From positions 124,001 to 188,000 of the forward strand of contig NZ_JAMQPN010000001.1 of the NCBI RefSeq assembly GCF_026151655.1: a stretch of 64,000 nt of DNA, in the 5' to 3' direction. Below the pieces are notes generated by a model. The model worked only from the letters and a program-made list of their open reading frames with translations, was not told the origin of the DNA and searched no databases. This DNA comes from Leptospira soteropolitanensis. Lineage in GTDB: Bacteria; Spirochaetota; Leptospiria; Leptospirales; Leptospiraceae. Positions 1-8,475 of the stretch are shown here, one piece after another. The position numbers were made by a program, and so were the translations under genes. Numbering within the stretch: the first letter of the stretch is position 1; every line of letters begins with the position of its first letter.

Positions 1-253
1 TCATTTGGCTAAGAGCCTTACCACCTCTAGTAGATCCTGCTCTGTCACGAAGTGCCTGAGCCATCTCTACTTTTTCTTTTGCGATGTTCGCAAGGTATTC
101 CGAAACGGCAGATTTTTGCGCAGGAGTGGTTGCTTGTTCAATCATAGCAGACTCCAAAAGCTCCAATCTTTCGCTTGTATCCAAAGCGTGTAGGTTTGCT
201 GTTGCAAGTCCCATTGCCAAGATCCCTGTTGCGATTATCTTTGTTGTTTTCAT
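1..253 (-). CDS. Small secreted protein, 3' end beyond window
   Basis: I do not recognise this family. Reading from ATG at 253, 84 codons are visible before the window edge. The N-terminus (MKTTKIIATGILAMGLATA) is a typical signal peptide, with likely cleavage after the NLHA segment near residue 23. The mature part starts LDTSERLELLE and is helical and charged, with no cysteines. An AGAGGA ribosome-binding site lies about 6 nt before the ATG, which fixes the start. The gene lies downstream of three palindromic 14-mers at 331-437, which may control it. Probably a periplasmic or exported protein; function unknown. Its C-terminus is outside the window. Confidence 0.75.
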   Translation of the reverse strand, partial: MKTTKIIATGILAMGLATANLHALDTSERLELLESAMIEQATTPAQKSAVSEYLANIAKEKVEMAQALRDRAGSTRGGKALSQM

Positions 254-330
254 GTGATCCTCTCTAGAGTGGGAACCTCTTTTTCCGATTCCCTATTTGT
301 ATTCTATGACTCTAAAAATCTTCTGAATGG

Positions 331-437
331 GATTAAATTCAATCGGAAATTACCAAGAATTTCCCCAATCAGGTCTTAAAAAAGGAAAAAAAGAGAAATT
401 TGGATTAATATTAATCAAAACCGGATTAAATTTAATC
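331..437. promoter_or_regulatory. Cluster of three GATTAA palindromes (candidate operators)
   Basis: Three related 14-mers occur: GATTAAATTCAATC at 331-344, GATTAATATTAATC at 403-416 and GATTAAATTTAATC at 424-437. The last two are perfect palindromes 21 bp apart start to start, about two helical turns. They lie 78-185 bp upstream of the minus-strand ATG at 253 and downstream of the terminator at 493-516, so the gene at 1-253 is the natural target. The rest of 254-549 holds no gene I can support. The bound regulator is unknown. Confidence 0.5.
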
Positions 438-492
438 TTTTGGGTCCATAATCAGGTTCTAAACAGGAATTCAGACGGTTCTCCCAAAATAA

Positions 493-516
493 AAAAACCC
501 TCCGTAGAGGGTTTTT
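493..516 (-). terminator. Intrinsic terminator after the caspase-like gene
   Basis: A 10-bp stem (AAAAACCCTC / GAGGGTTTTT) with a 4-nt loop lies 34 bp past the stop codon of the minus-strand gene ending at 550. On the minus strand it is followed by a T-rich run. The A and T tracts on both sides would let it work in either direction. Confidence 0.8.
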
Positions 517-549
517 CCACCTTTCCCAGAGGAGAAGAAAGGTTTTTGG

Positions 550-2259
550 TTAGTATTTGGTCTTTGTATAACTCAATTTTTTATTGAGGATGATGTCCAC
601 ATTGGTCACTTCCCCCGGTTTCACATGGATTTCCGAATTTTCTAATTTCATTTCTTCCATGAAACTAGCCCGGATTTCATATTTTCCTGGTTTTAAGTTG
701 GTGAACCAAAAGTATCCATCTTTGTCTGTAGTGACTTTGAAGATTTGGTTTGTGGAAACCACAGTCGGCATATAGATCGGGTGTTTTTCAATCGGGTTGT
801 CTAAGGTTTTGTAAAACACTCGTCCTCGAATGGCACCAAATCCGTCCATGGAATTGATTGCATCTACTGTGACTGTTTGTTTCGGAATCACAGCCGCTGC
901 TGTTTTGTAAATGGGATATTTATCTGCCCGAATCTCGATTTGGTGAACACCGGCTGGTAGGTTATCGATTTTCACATTATAAATATCACCCGGAACTAAG
1001 GTTCCGTTTTTGGAAATGGATCCCCAAATTTTTGATTTCTCAGTTGTGACTTGGGATACATATTCCTGGTCATCCACAAGGACTTTGATCGATCTGACTT
1101 TGTCTTCTGTTGGAGATGATTTAAGTTTTCCCTGTTTGTTGAGAAGGTCGTAAGGCGACTTGGTGGCCGCTCCCCCATACGACTTGTCTTTGATGATAGA
1201 AGTACGAATGAGGATACTTCCTGTTGTGATAGAAGGAGGTGCCGGTGGTTCCACTTCTGTGATGGGGGGAATGACCACAGTAGTATCGTTGGCAGGAGTG
1301 GGTTCCGGCTCAGGAGCTACAGGTGGGGGAGTTGTATTGTTATTATTCGGTGTTGTTGTTTCCACAGGTGTGATCGGAACATTAATCACAACATTCGGTG
1401 GTTTTGGTGGAGGATTTTGTGGTTTTGGAGAACCAGACAAAAAGATCCCCGCCGCATTTCCGGAAACTTGGGGAGTCTGCTCATGGTTGAACTGACGTGC
1501 CATTTTAACGGTTTCTTCTTTTGCCACAAAGAAGGCTTCGAGAGCCGTCACAACACTATCGTTATTGAGATCCGCTTTTTCTAAGGCATTTCCAAAGTTA
1601 TAAGTAAAAATACCGTGGTTGATGGTCCCACCTACTTCAATGGAAGTTTGGTCATCGTCGGAGGAAGAAATGACCGCTTTGTCTTGGAAGAAATAATCTT
1701 CCGCATTTTGGCGCACCACCCCATCATTTCCTTGGGCAATTGGAATCTCTGCTGCACCTCGGGTATTTTTCCCTTTTTTAGCAATCCCACCTGAATAACA
1801 ACAGTCCATCACAAGGACGGTTTTTTGGGATTTTATATCTGTTAAAAATTCATTTAGTTCTTCATCGGAAATATGTGGGCGATCATAACAAATGAGGTAG
1901 TTACGCATTCCATTCTTTGCTTTCGCATCTTTCATATACATTCCGTGGCCGGAAAAATATAAAAATACAGAATCTTCTTTTCCAACAACTTTACCCAATT
2001 GGGAAATCGCATTTTTTACGTTGTCGCGAGTGACCATAGAACCTAACAGGACTTTGATATCCTTGAAGTTCCCTTTCTTTTGGATTTTATCTTTTAAGAA
2101 ATTTGCGTCTGCTTCACAAAGATTTAACTCAGGGATTTTTGCTTTGTTCCCTTTGTAGTTAGTTCCAATAAACAACGCATAGCGGTTCTGCCCAAACACC
2201 GGTAATCCGATGAGATAGGCCGTTAGAATACAAACAAATATGTTTCGAAACGAAAACAT
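550..2259 (-). CDS. Secreted caspase-like (C14) protein with C-terminal beta-sandwich domain
   Basis: Residues 1-23 form a signal peptide. Residues about 26-260 match the caspase/metacaspase p20 fold: the catalytic His sits in YFSGHG (H105) and the catalytic Cys in MDCCYSGG (C154), both intact. A Pro/Thr/Asn-rich hinge follows at about 275-345. Next comes a region of unknown fold, and then at about 475-545 a carboxypeptidase-regulatory-like repeat (DGYFWFTNLKPGKYEI). Such proteins cleave after basic residues or act as inactive scaffolds; the substrate here is unknown. It is third in a minus-strand series after an MBOAT and an SGNH gene, with a 59-bp gap and its own AGAGGA site. A terminator follows. 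The caspase assignment is firm; the role is not. Confidence 0.85.
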   Translation of the reverse strand: MFSFRNIFVCILTAYLIGLPVFGQNRYALFIGTNYKGNKAKIPELNLCEADANFLKDKIQKKGNFKDIKVLLGSMVTRDNVKNAISQLGKVVGKEDSVFLYFSGHGMYMKDAKAKNGMRNYLICYDRPHISDEELNEFLTDIKSQKTVLVMDCCYSGGIAKKGKNTRGAAEIPIAQGNDGVVRQNAEDYFFQDKAVISSSDDDQTSIEVGGTINHGIFTYNFGNALEKADLNNDSVVTALEAFFVAKEETVKMARQFNHEQTPQVSGNAAGIFLSGSPKPQNPPPKPPNVVINVPITPVETTTPNNNNTTPPPVAPEPEPTPANDTTVVIPPITEVEPPAPPSITTGSILIRTSIIKDKSYGGAATKSPYDLLNKQGKLKSSPTEDKVRSIKVLVDDQEYVSQVTTEKSKIWGSISKNGTLVPGDIYNVKIDNLPAGVHQIEIRADKYPIYKTAAAVIPKQTVTVDAINSMDGFGAIRGRVFYKTLDNPIEKHPIYMPTVVSTNQIFKVTTDKDGYFWFTNLKPGKYEIRASFMEEMKLENSEIHVKPGEVTNVDIILNKKLSYTKTKY

Positions 2260-2318
2260 GATTGGGTTTCCTCTTATCCGGATGAAGTGCCTTATTCTCC
2301 CTCACCAGAAATCGGAAA

Positions 2319-3596
2319 TCAATTGGATTTTTCTTTCGAATGCAAAAAACGAAACACCTGTGGAAGAACCGAATTGCGAAATTCTTCGTTTACCCGTTTT
2401 TCTCCCCGGCAGTCGTAATGAATATTATCTACAAACCGGTCACTGGGGTAGGAAGATTCGGGAAAGAAAAAGAGTTTGGCCTCTGGATTTTCTCTAAAAA
2501 AAAGTTTTAAATCGGCAAGTAGGTCTTTGGATTCCTGAGATTCTTGTTTTTCCAAAATCCAAGGCATATAAACCAATCCAAATTCAATCCCTTGTGTTTT
2601 TGTGTATTCGATCAATTCTTTCAAAACGATAAAGTCTGGTTTTTCATAGACATAAGGTTTTGGATTTTTTAATTCCTCATCCAATTCTTTTCGAATCATA
2701 TCTTTGGAAAATAATACAAGTTCTGGTTTCAATCGATTGGAAATATTATACTTTCCGAAATGACGAGTGATTTGGTCCTCGATCGTAAGGTTGTCCTCTA
2801 ATTGGGAAGAAGCCGGTTTACAAAGTCCCGCTTCTACATTTTCACACGACTCACAAAAGAGAGATTTTTCTTTATAGTTTTTATCTACTTTCCAATTGGT
2901 TTGGCTTAGAGCGTTGCGAATGGCTCCATGAAACCGATACGATTGGTATAACAATGGTGCTGATTTGGAAAGAATAAACAACCTTTCCACACCAGAATAT
3001 TGTTCGGAAAGTTCTGCAAAGGTAAATTGGTGGAGGTATCTGTGACCAAAAAATTCCCAAAGGATTTGGTTTGCATCTTCCTGTTTTCCACTGTAACTAA
3101 TGATATTGTTAGGAGTGGGTGTCCGAAAAAAATTCTTTTCGATTCCTTCGTTCCACCGGCGTTTCATATAAGCAGAAATGGATTCGTTTTCTTTTACCGA
3201 CTTAGCATCGGGATCATAAAGGGGAGGGCCATATCCCGTAGAATATAACTTAGGTGATGCGGCAAACAAAACCATTTTTGGTTTGGTATTTCCCTTTTTT
3301 AAATATTTGTCCAAAAAGAAACGATAGTATTTTGGGCCCATTGCAGGCAAACTATGATTATAAACAGAATATTCCGTCTCGGAATCTTTTGGATACCCAG
3401 CAAGGGCCATTGATCTGGAATCACCTAACACGATGATGTCGGCATTACCCTTTCCCGATTCGACAAAATTTTTCTTTAGGTTCACAAAAAAGATTTCGGG
3501 TTGTTCTAAATAATGGATTCCAAAAAATCGCACCACAAGTTCCAAAATCAAAAAAAATAAGAGGGAAATACCAATTCCTAAAAATTTAGAACGCAA
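2319..3596 (-). CDS. Membrane-anchored SGNH-hydrolase-like protein, partner of MBOAT acyltransferase
   Basis: The 425-residue protein has one N-terminal membrane segment (about 5-24) and an outer SGNH-type domain. The nucleophile block is IVLGDSRS with Ser60, and the distal DxxH block is DNIH (D390, H393), so the catalytic Ser-Asp-His set looks complete. Its start overlaps the end of the MBOAT gene by 11 bp, which implies translational coupling. In AlgI/AlgJ-AlgX and DltB/DltD systems, the MBOAT protein passes an acyl group across the membrane and the SGNH partner transfers it to a polymer. I infer the same pairing here. The acceptor (lipopolysaccharide, exopolysaccharide or other glycan) cannot be read from the sequence. 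Confidence 0.75.
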   Translation of the reverse strand: MRSKFLGIGISLLFFLILELVVRFFGIHYLEQPEIFFVNLKKNFVESGKGNADIIVLGDSRSMALAGYPKDSETEYSVYNHSLPAMGPKYYRFFLDKYLKKGNTKPKMVLFAASPKLYSTGYGPPLYDPDAKSVKENESISAYMKRRWNEGIEKNFFRTPTPNNIISYSGKQEDANQILWEFFGHRYLHQFTFAELSEQYSGVERLFILSKSAPLLYQSYRFHGAIRNALSQTNWKVDKNYKEKSLFCESCENVEAGLCKPASSQLEDNLTIEDQITRHFGKYNISNRLKPELVLFSKDMIRKELDEELKNPKPYVYEKPDFIVLKELIEYTKTQGIEFGLVYMPWILEKQESQESKDLLADLKLFFRENPEAKLFFFPESSYPSDRFVDNIHYDCRGEKRVNEEFRNSVLPQVFRFLHSKEKSN

Positions 3597-5142
3597 AGTA
3601 AATTACCTCCTTTCCAAAAATCCCACGAGTGAGAATGAGAAAACCCATAAATGACAAGAGGAAAGCTTGAAACAAAGGATGTATTTGAAAAATCCAATAT
3701 CTTTCTTTTTTAAAATAGGTAATCCCATCTAAAATCAAAAGTGGTATAAAGATACGGAAGTATTCACCTAAAATTCCAACCATATCTTTGATATTGTTAT
3801 TTGGATGAAGATCCCAATTCCAAAAAGAAAGAAATTTTTTCATATAAAGAAACATCATTTGTGCATCATAAGAACGGAATGCAATTCCACTAAAGGCAAC
3901 CAACATATAAATCAAAACCCGGCTAGATGTCCCCGAAAGAATACTGAAAAGTTTATCTGTTAAGGTTGGTGATTCAGTAGATACTGGTTCTGTTTTTTCT
4001 TCTTTCTTTTTAGCAAATCCTACTAAATAGACAATGGTATACACACCTTGCAAACATCCCCAAGTGATAAAGGTCCAATTGGCTCCGTGCCAAAGTCCCG
4101 ATAAGAAAAAGATAATAAACAAGTTTCTATATTGTGCAAATTTTCCATATTTACTTCCCCCTAAGGAAATATAAATATAATCCCGAAACCATCTATTCAG
4201 TGTTACATGCCATCGATTCCAAAATTCCGTTGGCGTTTTAGAAAATTCGGGAGTTTCAAAATTTACAGTGAGTGTGACACCAAGAAGTCGAGAGATCCCA
4301 AGAGCAATAAAGGAATACCCTGCAAAGTCACAATAAATCTGAGGCAAAAATAAAACGGCCCCAGCAAAAATTTGGGATCCATCTAAGGTTTGAATGATTT
4401 CTGGATTTTGAGTGTATAAAGATTTACCTGCAAGGAATACTTGGTCTACATAAGTTGCTAAATTATCAGCAACATACACCTTCATAAAGTATCCGAGTAA
4501 AATGTCATACAGTCCTTTCTGTACTCCCTCCCATGTAGGAAACTTTGGTTTTTTTAATTGAGGCAGAAGGTCCTGTGCTCTTTCGATCGGTCCTGCCACC
4601 AGTTGTGGAAAATAATTCACAAACAAAGCAAAATCAAAAAAGTCTCTTTCTGCTTTGATTTGTCTGCGAAACACATCGATCGTATAGGACATGGTTTGGA
4701 AGGTATAAAAACTAATTCCCACAGGAAGGATGATATTTCTAAGTAAATAGGTATTGGAATTGGTGGCTTCCGTAGATCCCAACCATAAAGCTATTTGGTT
4801 CCATGAATCAATGAGGTTCACTGCGAAAAAATCGTAGTACTTCATGGTAAAAAGTAGGCCCAAGTTGGCTACGATGGAAACTGATAGATAGAGACGCCGA
4901 CGAATTTGGTTTTCTGAACCTTCGATGAGAATGGCCGCACAGTAATCAATGATGGTGCTAATGAGTATGAGTGTGAGAAAAAACCATTCCCACCATCCAT
5001 AAAAAAAATACGATGCAAGAAGTAACCATAGGTTTTGTGCGCGGTATGCCCATTTCTGTTTTCCGGCAAACCATCCGAATCCCAAGAAGATCGCATACAC
5101 GACCACAAAGAATAACAAAAAGACAAAGGTATTAAAAAGCAT
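3586..5142 (-). CDS. MBOAT family O-acyltransferase (AlgI/DltB-like)
   Basis: The 518-residue protein is strongly hydrophobic, with about ten or more membrane segments, and starts MLFNTFVFLLFF as AlgI-type proteins do. Family landmarks are the SYFFYGWWEW segment near residue 45, the NFPQLVAGPIERA-like block near 190 (here FPQLVAGPIER), FWNRWHVTLNRWFRDYIYI, and the catalytic-His block SGLWHGANWTF. It should move acetyl or other acyl groups from the cytoplasm to an external glycan together with the downstream SGNH protein, whose start it overlaps. The start ATG at 5142 faces the recQ-like gene across 59 bp, which must hold both promoters. The substrate is not predictable. Confidence 0.85.
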   Translation of the reverse strand: MLFNTFVFLLFFVVVYAIFLGFGWFAGKQKWAYRAQNLWLLLASYFFYGWWEWFFLTLILISTIIDYCAAILIEGSENQIRRRLYLSVSIVANLGLLFTMKYYDFFAVNLIDSWNQIALWLGSTEATNSNTYLLRNIILPVGISFYTFQTMSYTIDVFRRQIKAERDFFDFALFVNYFPQLVAGPIERAQDLLPQLKKPKFPTWEGVQKGLYDILLGYFMKVYVADNLATYVDQVFLAGKSLYTQNPEIIQTLDGSQIFAGAVLFLPQIYCDFAGYSFIALGISRLLGVTLTVNFETPEFSKTPTEFWNRWHVTLNRWFRDYIYISLGGSKYGKFAQYRNLFIIFFLSGLWHGANWTFITWGCLQGVYTIVYLVGFAKKKEEKTEPVSTESPTLTDKLFSILSGTSSRVLIYMLVAFSGIAFRSYDAQMMFLYMKKFLSFWNWDLHPNNNIKDMVGILGEYFRIFIPLLILDGITYFKKERYWIFQIHPLFQAFLLSFMGFLILTRGIFGKEVIYFAF

Positions 5143-5201
5143 CGGTCTTCGTAAGTATTTCCAGAACGCTGATTCTGTAAAATTGAAAAAATGAGGGTAA
5201 A

Positions 5202-7109
5202 ATGGGGAATCTTATCGTTGACCCGTTCGGATTTGCAGAAATCTTGAGAGTTACCTTGGATCTACATTCGGAACTCAAAGCCAAATTCGGTTTTTCGGAA
5301 TTTCGCCCAGGCCAAGAAGAGGCCATTCGTTCCGTTTTGAATGGCGAAGACACTTTAGCAATTTTGCCTACAGGTGCTGGAAAATCTCTTATCTACCAAC
5401 TTCCTGCTGCTATCCAAAAAGACAAACTAACGCTAGTTATTTCCCCACTCATTGCCTTAATGAAAGACCAAACAGAGAGTTTACTTGCCAAAGGAATTCC
5501 TGCTGCTTTTTGTAATTCCACTCAAGATGAAGTGGAACAAATGACCATCCTTGCTAAATCGGTGAAAGGAGAAATTCGAGTCCTTCTTGTTTCTCCAGAA
5601 AGAGCACTTTCCAATGGATTTCTTCGTATCTTTCGAGAACTAAATTTATTTGCTCTTGTTGTGGATGAAGCCCACTGTGTTTCGCAATGGGGCCATGACT
5701 TTCGTCCCGAATACCGCCAAATACACGTTTTGCGGGAGCGTCACCCTCGTCCCCATTTCCCTATCCTGGCGCTAACAGCCACAGCCACTGCAAAAGTCCA
5801 ATCCGATGTGCAAGCAGCACTGGGTATGAAATCTCCTAACGTGGTTCTTTCTACTTTTTATAGACCCAATTTAAAATTCAGTGTGGAATATCCTGCAGCC
5901 GAAAGGGACAAAGCCGATAGACTCATCGAACTATTAGAACCCTGGAAGGATGGAAGAAAATTTCCAGGTCGTGCGATTGTTTACTGTGCCACTCGGAAAA
6001 AAACTGACGAAGTGTACGATCTACTAAAAGACTTTGGTTTTTCTGTAGGGAAATACCATGCTGGACGAACAGATGGAATCAGGGAACGAACTCAGAATGC
6101 CTATACTTCTGGGAAAGTGCCCATCCTTGTGGCCACCAATGCTTTTGGGATGGGGATGGATCAACCTGATGTTCGTTTGGTGGTGCATTACCAAGTTCCT
6201 GCTTCTCTAGAAGCCTATTACCAAGAAGCAGGTCGTGCAGGAAGAGATGGATTGGATTCGGAATGTGTTTTGTTTTTTAAAGCCGGTGATGTGGCCACAC
6301 AAGCCTTTATGTTATCCAAAGAAACAAACTTCAAAGGGGGAGATACTCTTCTCAAATACATTAAGGAATATGCAAACAAAGAAGAATGTAGGCAGGTTCA
6401 ACTTTGTTCCTACTTTGGGGAAACCATTTCTCCTTGTGGAAGTTGTGATATTTGTACTGAGGTGGGAACCAACCTCCATCGTTCTCATTTTTTAAAATCA
6501 GAAGCGGCCAAAGTCCAAAAGAAAAATGAAAAAAGAGATTATCCTCTCTCTGATTGGGAAGAAGAAACCATTCAGAATTTTTTAAAAGAACATCCTGCCG
6601 TATTTGGAAAAACCATCATCGCCAAAACTCTTGTAGGCAAACGTACAAAAGATGTCCTAAGATACAGGATGGAAAGAAATCCTTTCCACGGAAAATTGGA
6701 TGGAATTCCAGAAGAAGCAGTGATCGCAAAATTAGAAACTTGGGTGGAAGAAAAAAAAGTTTTGGTGGCCGGAGCCAAATACCCCAAACTCTATTTACCC
6801 AATTTTGTAAAAACTAAATCTCGAACTACATCATCTAACTCTGATGATACGAATTCTTCACCATCGAAATTAAAAAAACCACCTACACTCAATTCTCAAA
6901 TTTTAAAAGAACTGATTAACTACCGAGATCGTAAGGCCAGACAACTCAAATGGAAGAAGTTTATGGTATTTCAAAATCCTGTCCTCAAACGAATTGCCGA
7001 AAGAAAACCTAGGAACCTTTCGGAACTAGAAGCCACAAAAGGTGTGGGGCCAGCAAAAGTAGAACGGTTCGGAAATGATATTATTGAAATCTTATCCAAG
7101 TGGGACTAA
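5202..7109 (+). CDS. recQ: RecQ-family ATP-dependent DNA helicase with HRDC domain
   Basis: This SF2 3'-5' DNA helicase acts in recombination and fork repair. Visible motifs are motif 0 FRPGQEEAI (34-42), Walker A PTGAGKS (56-62), DEAH box VDEAHCVSQWGHD (154-166) and the motif VI block YYQEAGRAGRDG. The zinc-binding Cys set is CRQVQLCSYFGE followed by CGSCDIC. A winged-helix-like segment follows, and an HRDC domain ends the protein (RKPRNLSELEATKGVGPAKVE without a break in the helical pattern). The length, 635 residues, is normal for RecQ. ATG at 5202 is preceded by GAGGG with a 4-nt gap. The gene diverges from the MBOAT operon. Confidence 0.9.
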   Translation: MGNLIVDPFGFAEILRVTLDLHSELKAKFGFSEFRPGQEEAIRSVLNGEDTLAILPTGAGKSLIYQLPAAIQKDKLTLVISPLIALMKDQTESLLAKGIPAAFCNSTQDEVEQMTILAKSVKGEIRVLLVSPERALSNGFLRIFRELNLFALVVDEAHCVSQWGHDFRPEYRQIHVLRERHPRPHFPILALTATATAKVQSDVQAALGMKSPNVVLSTFYRPNLKFSVEYPAAERDKADRLIELLEPWKDGRKFPGRAIVYCATRKKTDEVYDLLKDFGFSVGKYHAGRTDGIRERTQNAYTSGKVPILVATNAFGMGMDQPDVRLVVHYQVPASLEAYYQEAGRAGRDGLDSECVLFFKAGDVATQAFMLSKETNFKGGDTLLKYIKEYANKEECRQVQLCSYFGETISPCGSCDICTEVGTNLHRSHFLKSEAAKVQKKNEKRDYPLSDWEEETIQNFLKEHPAVFGKTIIAKTLVGKRTKDVLRYRMERNPFHGKLDGIPEEAVIAKLETWVEEKKVLVAGAKYPKLYLPNFVKTKSRTTSSNSDDTNSSPSKLKKPPTLNSQILKELINYRDRKARQLKWKKFMVFQNPVLKRIAERKPRNLSELEATKGVGPAKVERFGNDIIEILSKWD

Positions 7110-7205
7110 GATTCTAATTTTTTTTCCGTACCTTTGGAACTTGCGAACAGGGTTCTAGACTCTCGAATCCAAAGTAAATTCCCTTGAAACTTTCCATGAC
7201 TCTTA

Positions 7206-7219
7206 GAATCTGCAGATTC
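7206..7219. promoter_or_regulatory. 14-bp perfect palindrome before dihydroorotase gene
   Basis: GAATCTGCAGATTC is a perfect palindrome ending 11 nt before the ATG at 7231, just ahead of the AGGGG ribosome-binding site. With no loop it suits a DNA operator better than an RNA hairpin. A few such palindromes are expected by chance in 64 kb, so this is a weak call. Confidence 0.25.
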
Positions 7220-7230
7220 ATAGGGGCAAA

Positions 7231-8475
7231 ATGGAAAAAATTGCAGGAAAGATCGTCACTCATGAAAGGGAATTTGAAGGTACAATTGAATTTGATTCAA
7301 GTACTGGACTCATCACAGGAGTGAGAGAAGGTATTGATCCTGATGCACATCAGTTTTCTGAAGGTTCGGTGATTTTTCCCGGTTTTGGTGATATTCACAT
7401 CCATGCAAGAGAAGATGTAAGTGGAAAACATACTTACAAAGAAGATTTTGTTTCAGCGGGGAATGCTGCCATCAACGGCGGTGTGATTCATGTGGCTGAT
7501 ATGCCAAACAATCCTGTTCCTCCCATTGATGATGAGTCATACTCCGCCAAACAAGCGCTCACCAAAAAAGCTCCTATTCATATCACCTTGTATGCAGGCA
7601 TTGGCCCTCATACCAAACCTTTGGAAAAAAAAGTTCCCTATAAAGTGTTTATGGGCCCATCCATTGGAGAATTATTTTTTCATGACAATGCTTCTTTAGA
7701 AGAAGTGATCAAACACTACGAAGGCCAAGACATTAGTTTTCATTGTGAAGATCCAGAGATTCTCGTGGCCAACCAATCACAACCCACACATGAAAAAAGA
7801 CGTCCCAAAGAAGCAGAAACCGTAGCTACTGATTTTGCTTTGTATTTAATCGAAAAATACAATTTGAAAGGAAAACTCTGTCATTATTCTACAAAGGATG
7901 GTCTTTCAAAAATCGTCGCAGCTAAAAAAAGAGGAGTGAATGTGACTTGTGAAGTGACACCCACTCATTTGATGTTTGATACAGATATGTTAACAGAAAC
8001 CAATCACAAATGGTTTCAAATGAACCCACCACTTCGTGGTAAAGAAGACCGAGAAGCAATGGTCCGTGGGATTTTGGATGGGCATATTGATTATTTAGCC
8101 ACAGACCATGCCCCTCACTCCATTGAAGAAAAACAAAAAGGGACAAGTGGAATCTCCCAACTGGATACGTATGGGTTATTTGTAACCTATATGATACTCA
8201 AACTAAACATTCCGATGACTACTGTAGCAAAAATTTGCGCCAAAAATCCGGGAGAGTTCGTAGCACCCTACTTACCCGACAAATTTGGGAAGGGTGTTGG
8301 AATTATTAATCAAGGTTATGCGGCGAATTTTTCTGTCTTAAATTTAAAAAAACCAGTTGAATTTAAAAAATCAATGGTTAAAAGTAAGTCCGGTTGGTCA
8401 CCCTTTGAAGGATTCCAATTTCCTGGATCTATCGAAGCAGTTTACTTTTTAGGCAAAGAAATACATGCAAAATGA
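7231..8475 (+). CDS. pyrC: Dihydroorotase
   Basis: This enzyme cyclises N-carbamoyl-aspartate to dihydroorotate in pyrimidine synthesis. The amidohydrolase signature HIHAR (H56, H58) lies in PGFGDIHIHARED. The lysine in KVFMGPS is a candidate for the carboxylated bridging lysine, and the later metal/acid block is LATDHAPHS near residue 290. At 414 residues it fits the type I/PyrC-like class, and the ATG follows AGGGG. Hydantoinase or allantoinase relatives share the fold, but the ADMPNNPVPP segment resembles dihydroorotase (MPNT-type block). No other pyrimidine gene is adjacent. Its 3' end overlaps the GGDEF-EAL gene by 11 bp. Confidence 0.8.
   Translation: MEKIAGKIVTHEREFEGTIEFDSSTGLITGVREGIDPDAHQFSEGSVIFPGFGDIHIHAREDVSGKHTYKEDFVSAGNAAINGGVIHVADMPNNPVPPIDDESYSAKQALTKKAPIHITLYAGIGPHTKPLEKKVPYKVFMGPSIGELFFHDNASLEEVIKHYEGQDISFHCEDPEILVANQSQPTHEKRRPKEAETVATDFALYLIEKYNLKGKLCHYSTKDGLSKIVAAKKRGVNVTCEVTPTHLMFDTDMLTETNHKWFQMNPPLRGKEDREAMVRGILDGHIDYLATDHAPHSIEEKQKGTSGISQLDTYGLFVTYMILKLNIPMTTVAKICAKNPGEFVAPYLPDKFGKGVGIINQGYAANFSVLNLKKPVEFKKSMVKSKSGWSPFEGFQFPGSIEAVYFLGKEIHAK

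Noticed and set aside
327..587. 86-codon plus-strand frame in the gap before the caspase gene
   Set aside because: It runs through the terminator at 493-516 and the palindromes, has no ribosome-binding site, and overlaps the end of the caspase gene.
1160..1495. 111-codon Gly/Val-rich plus-strand frame
   Set aside because: It is the mirror of the Pro/Thr-rich hinge codons in the caspase-like gene.
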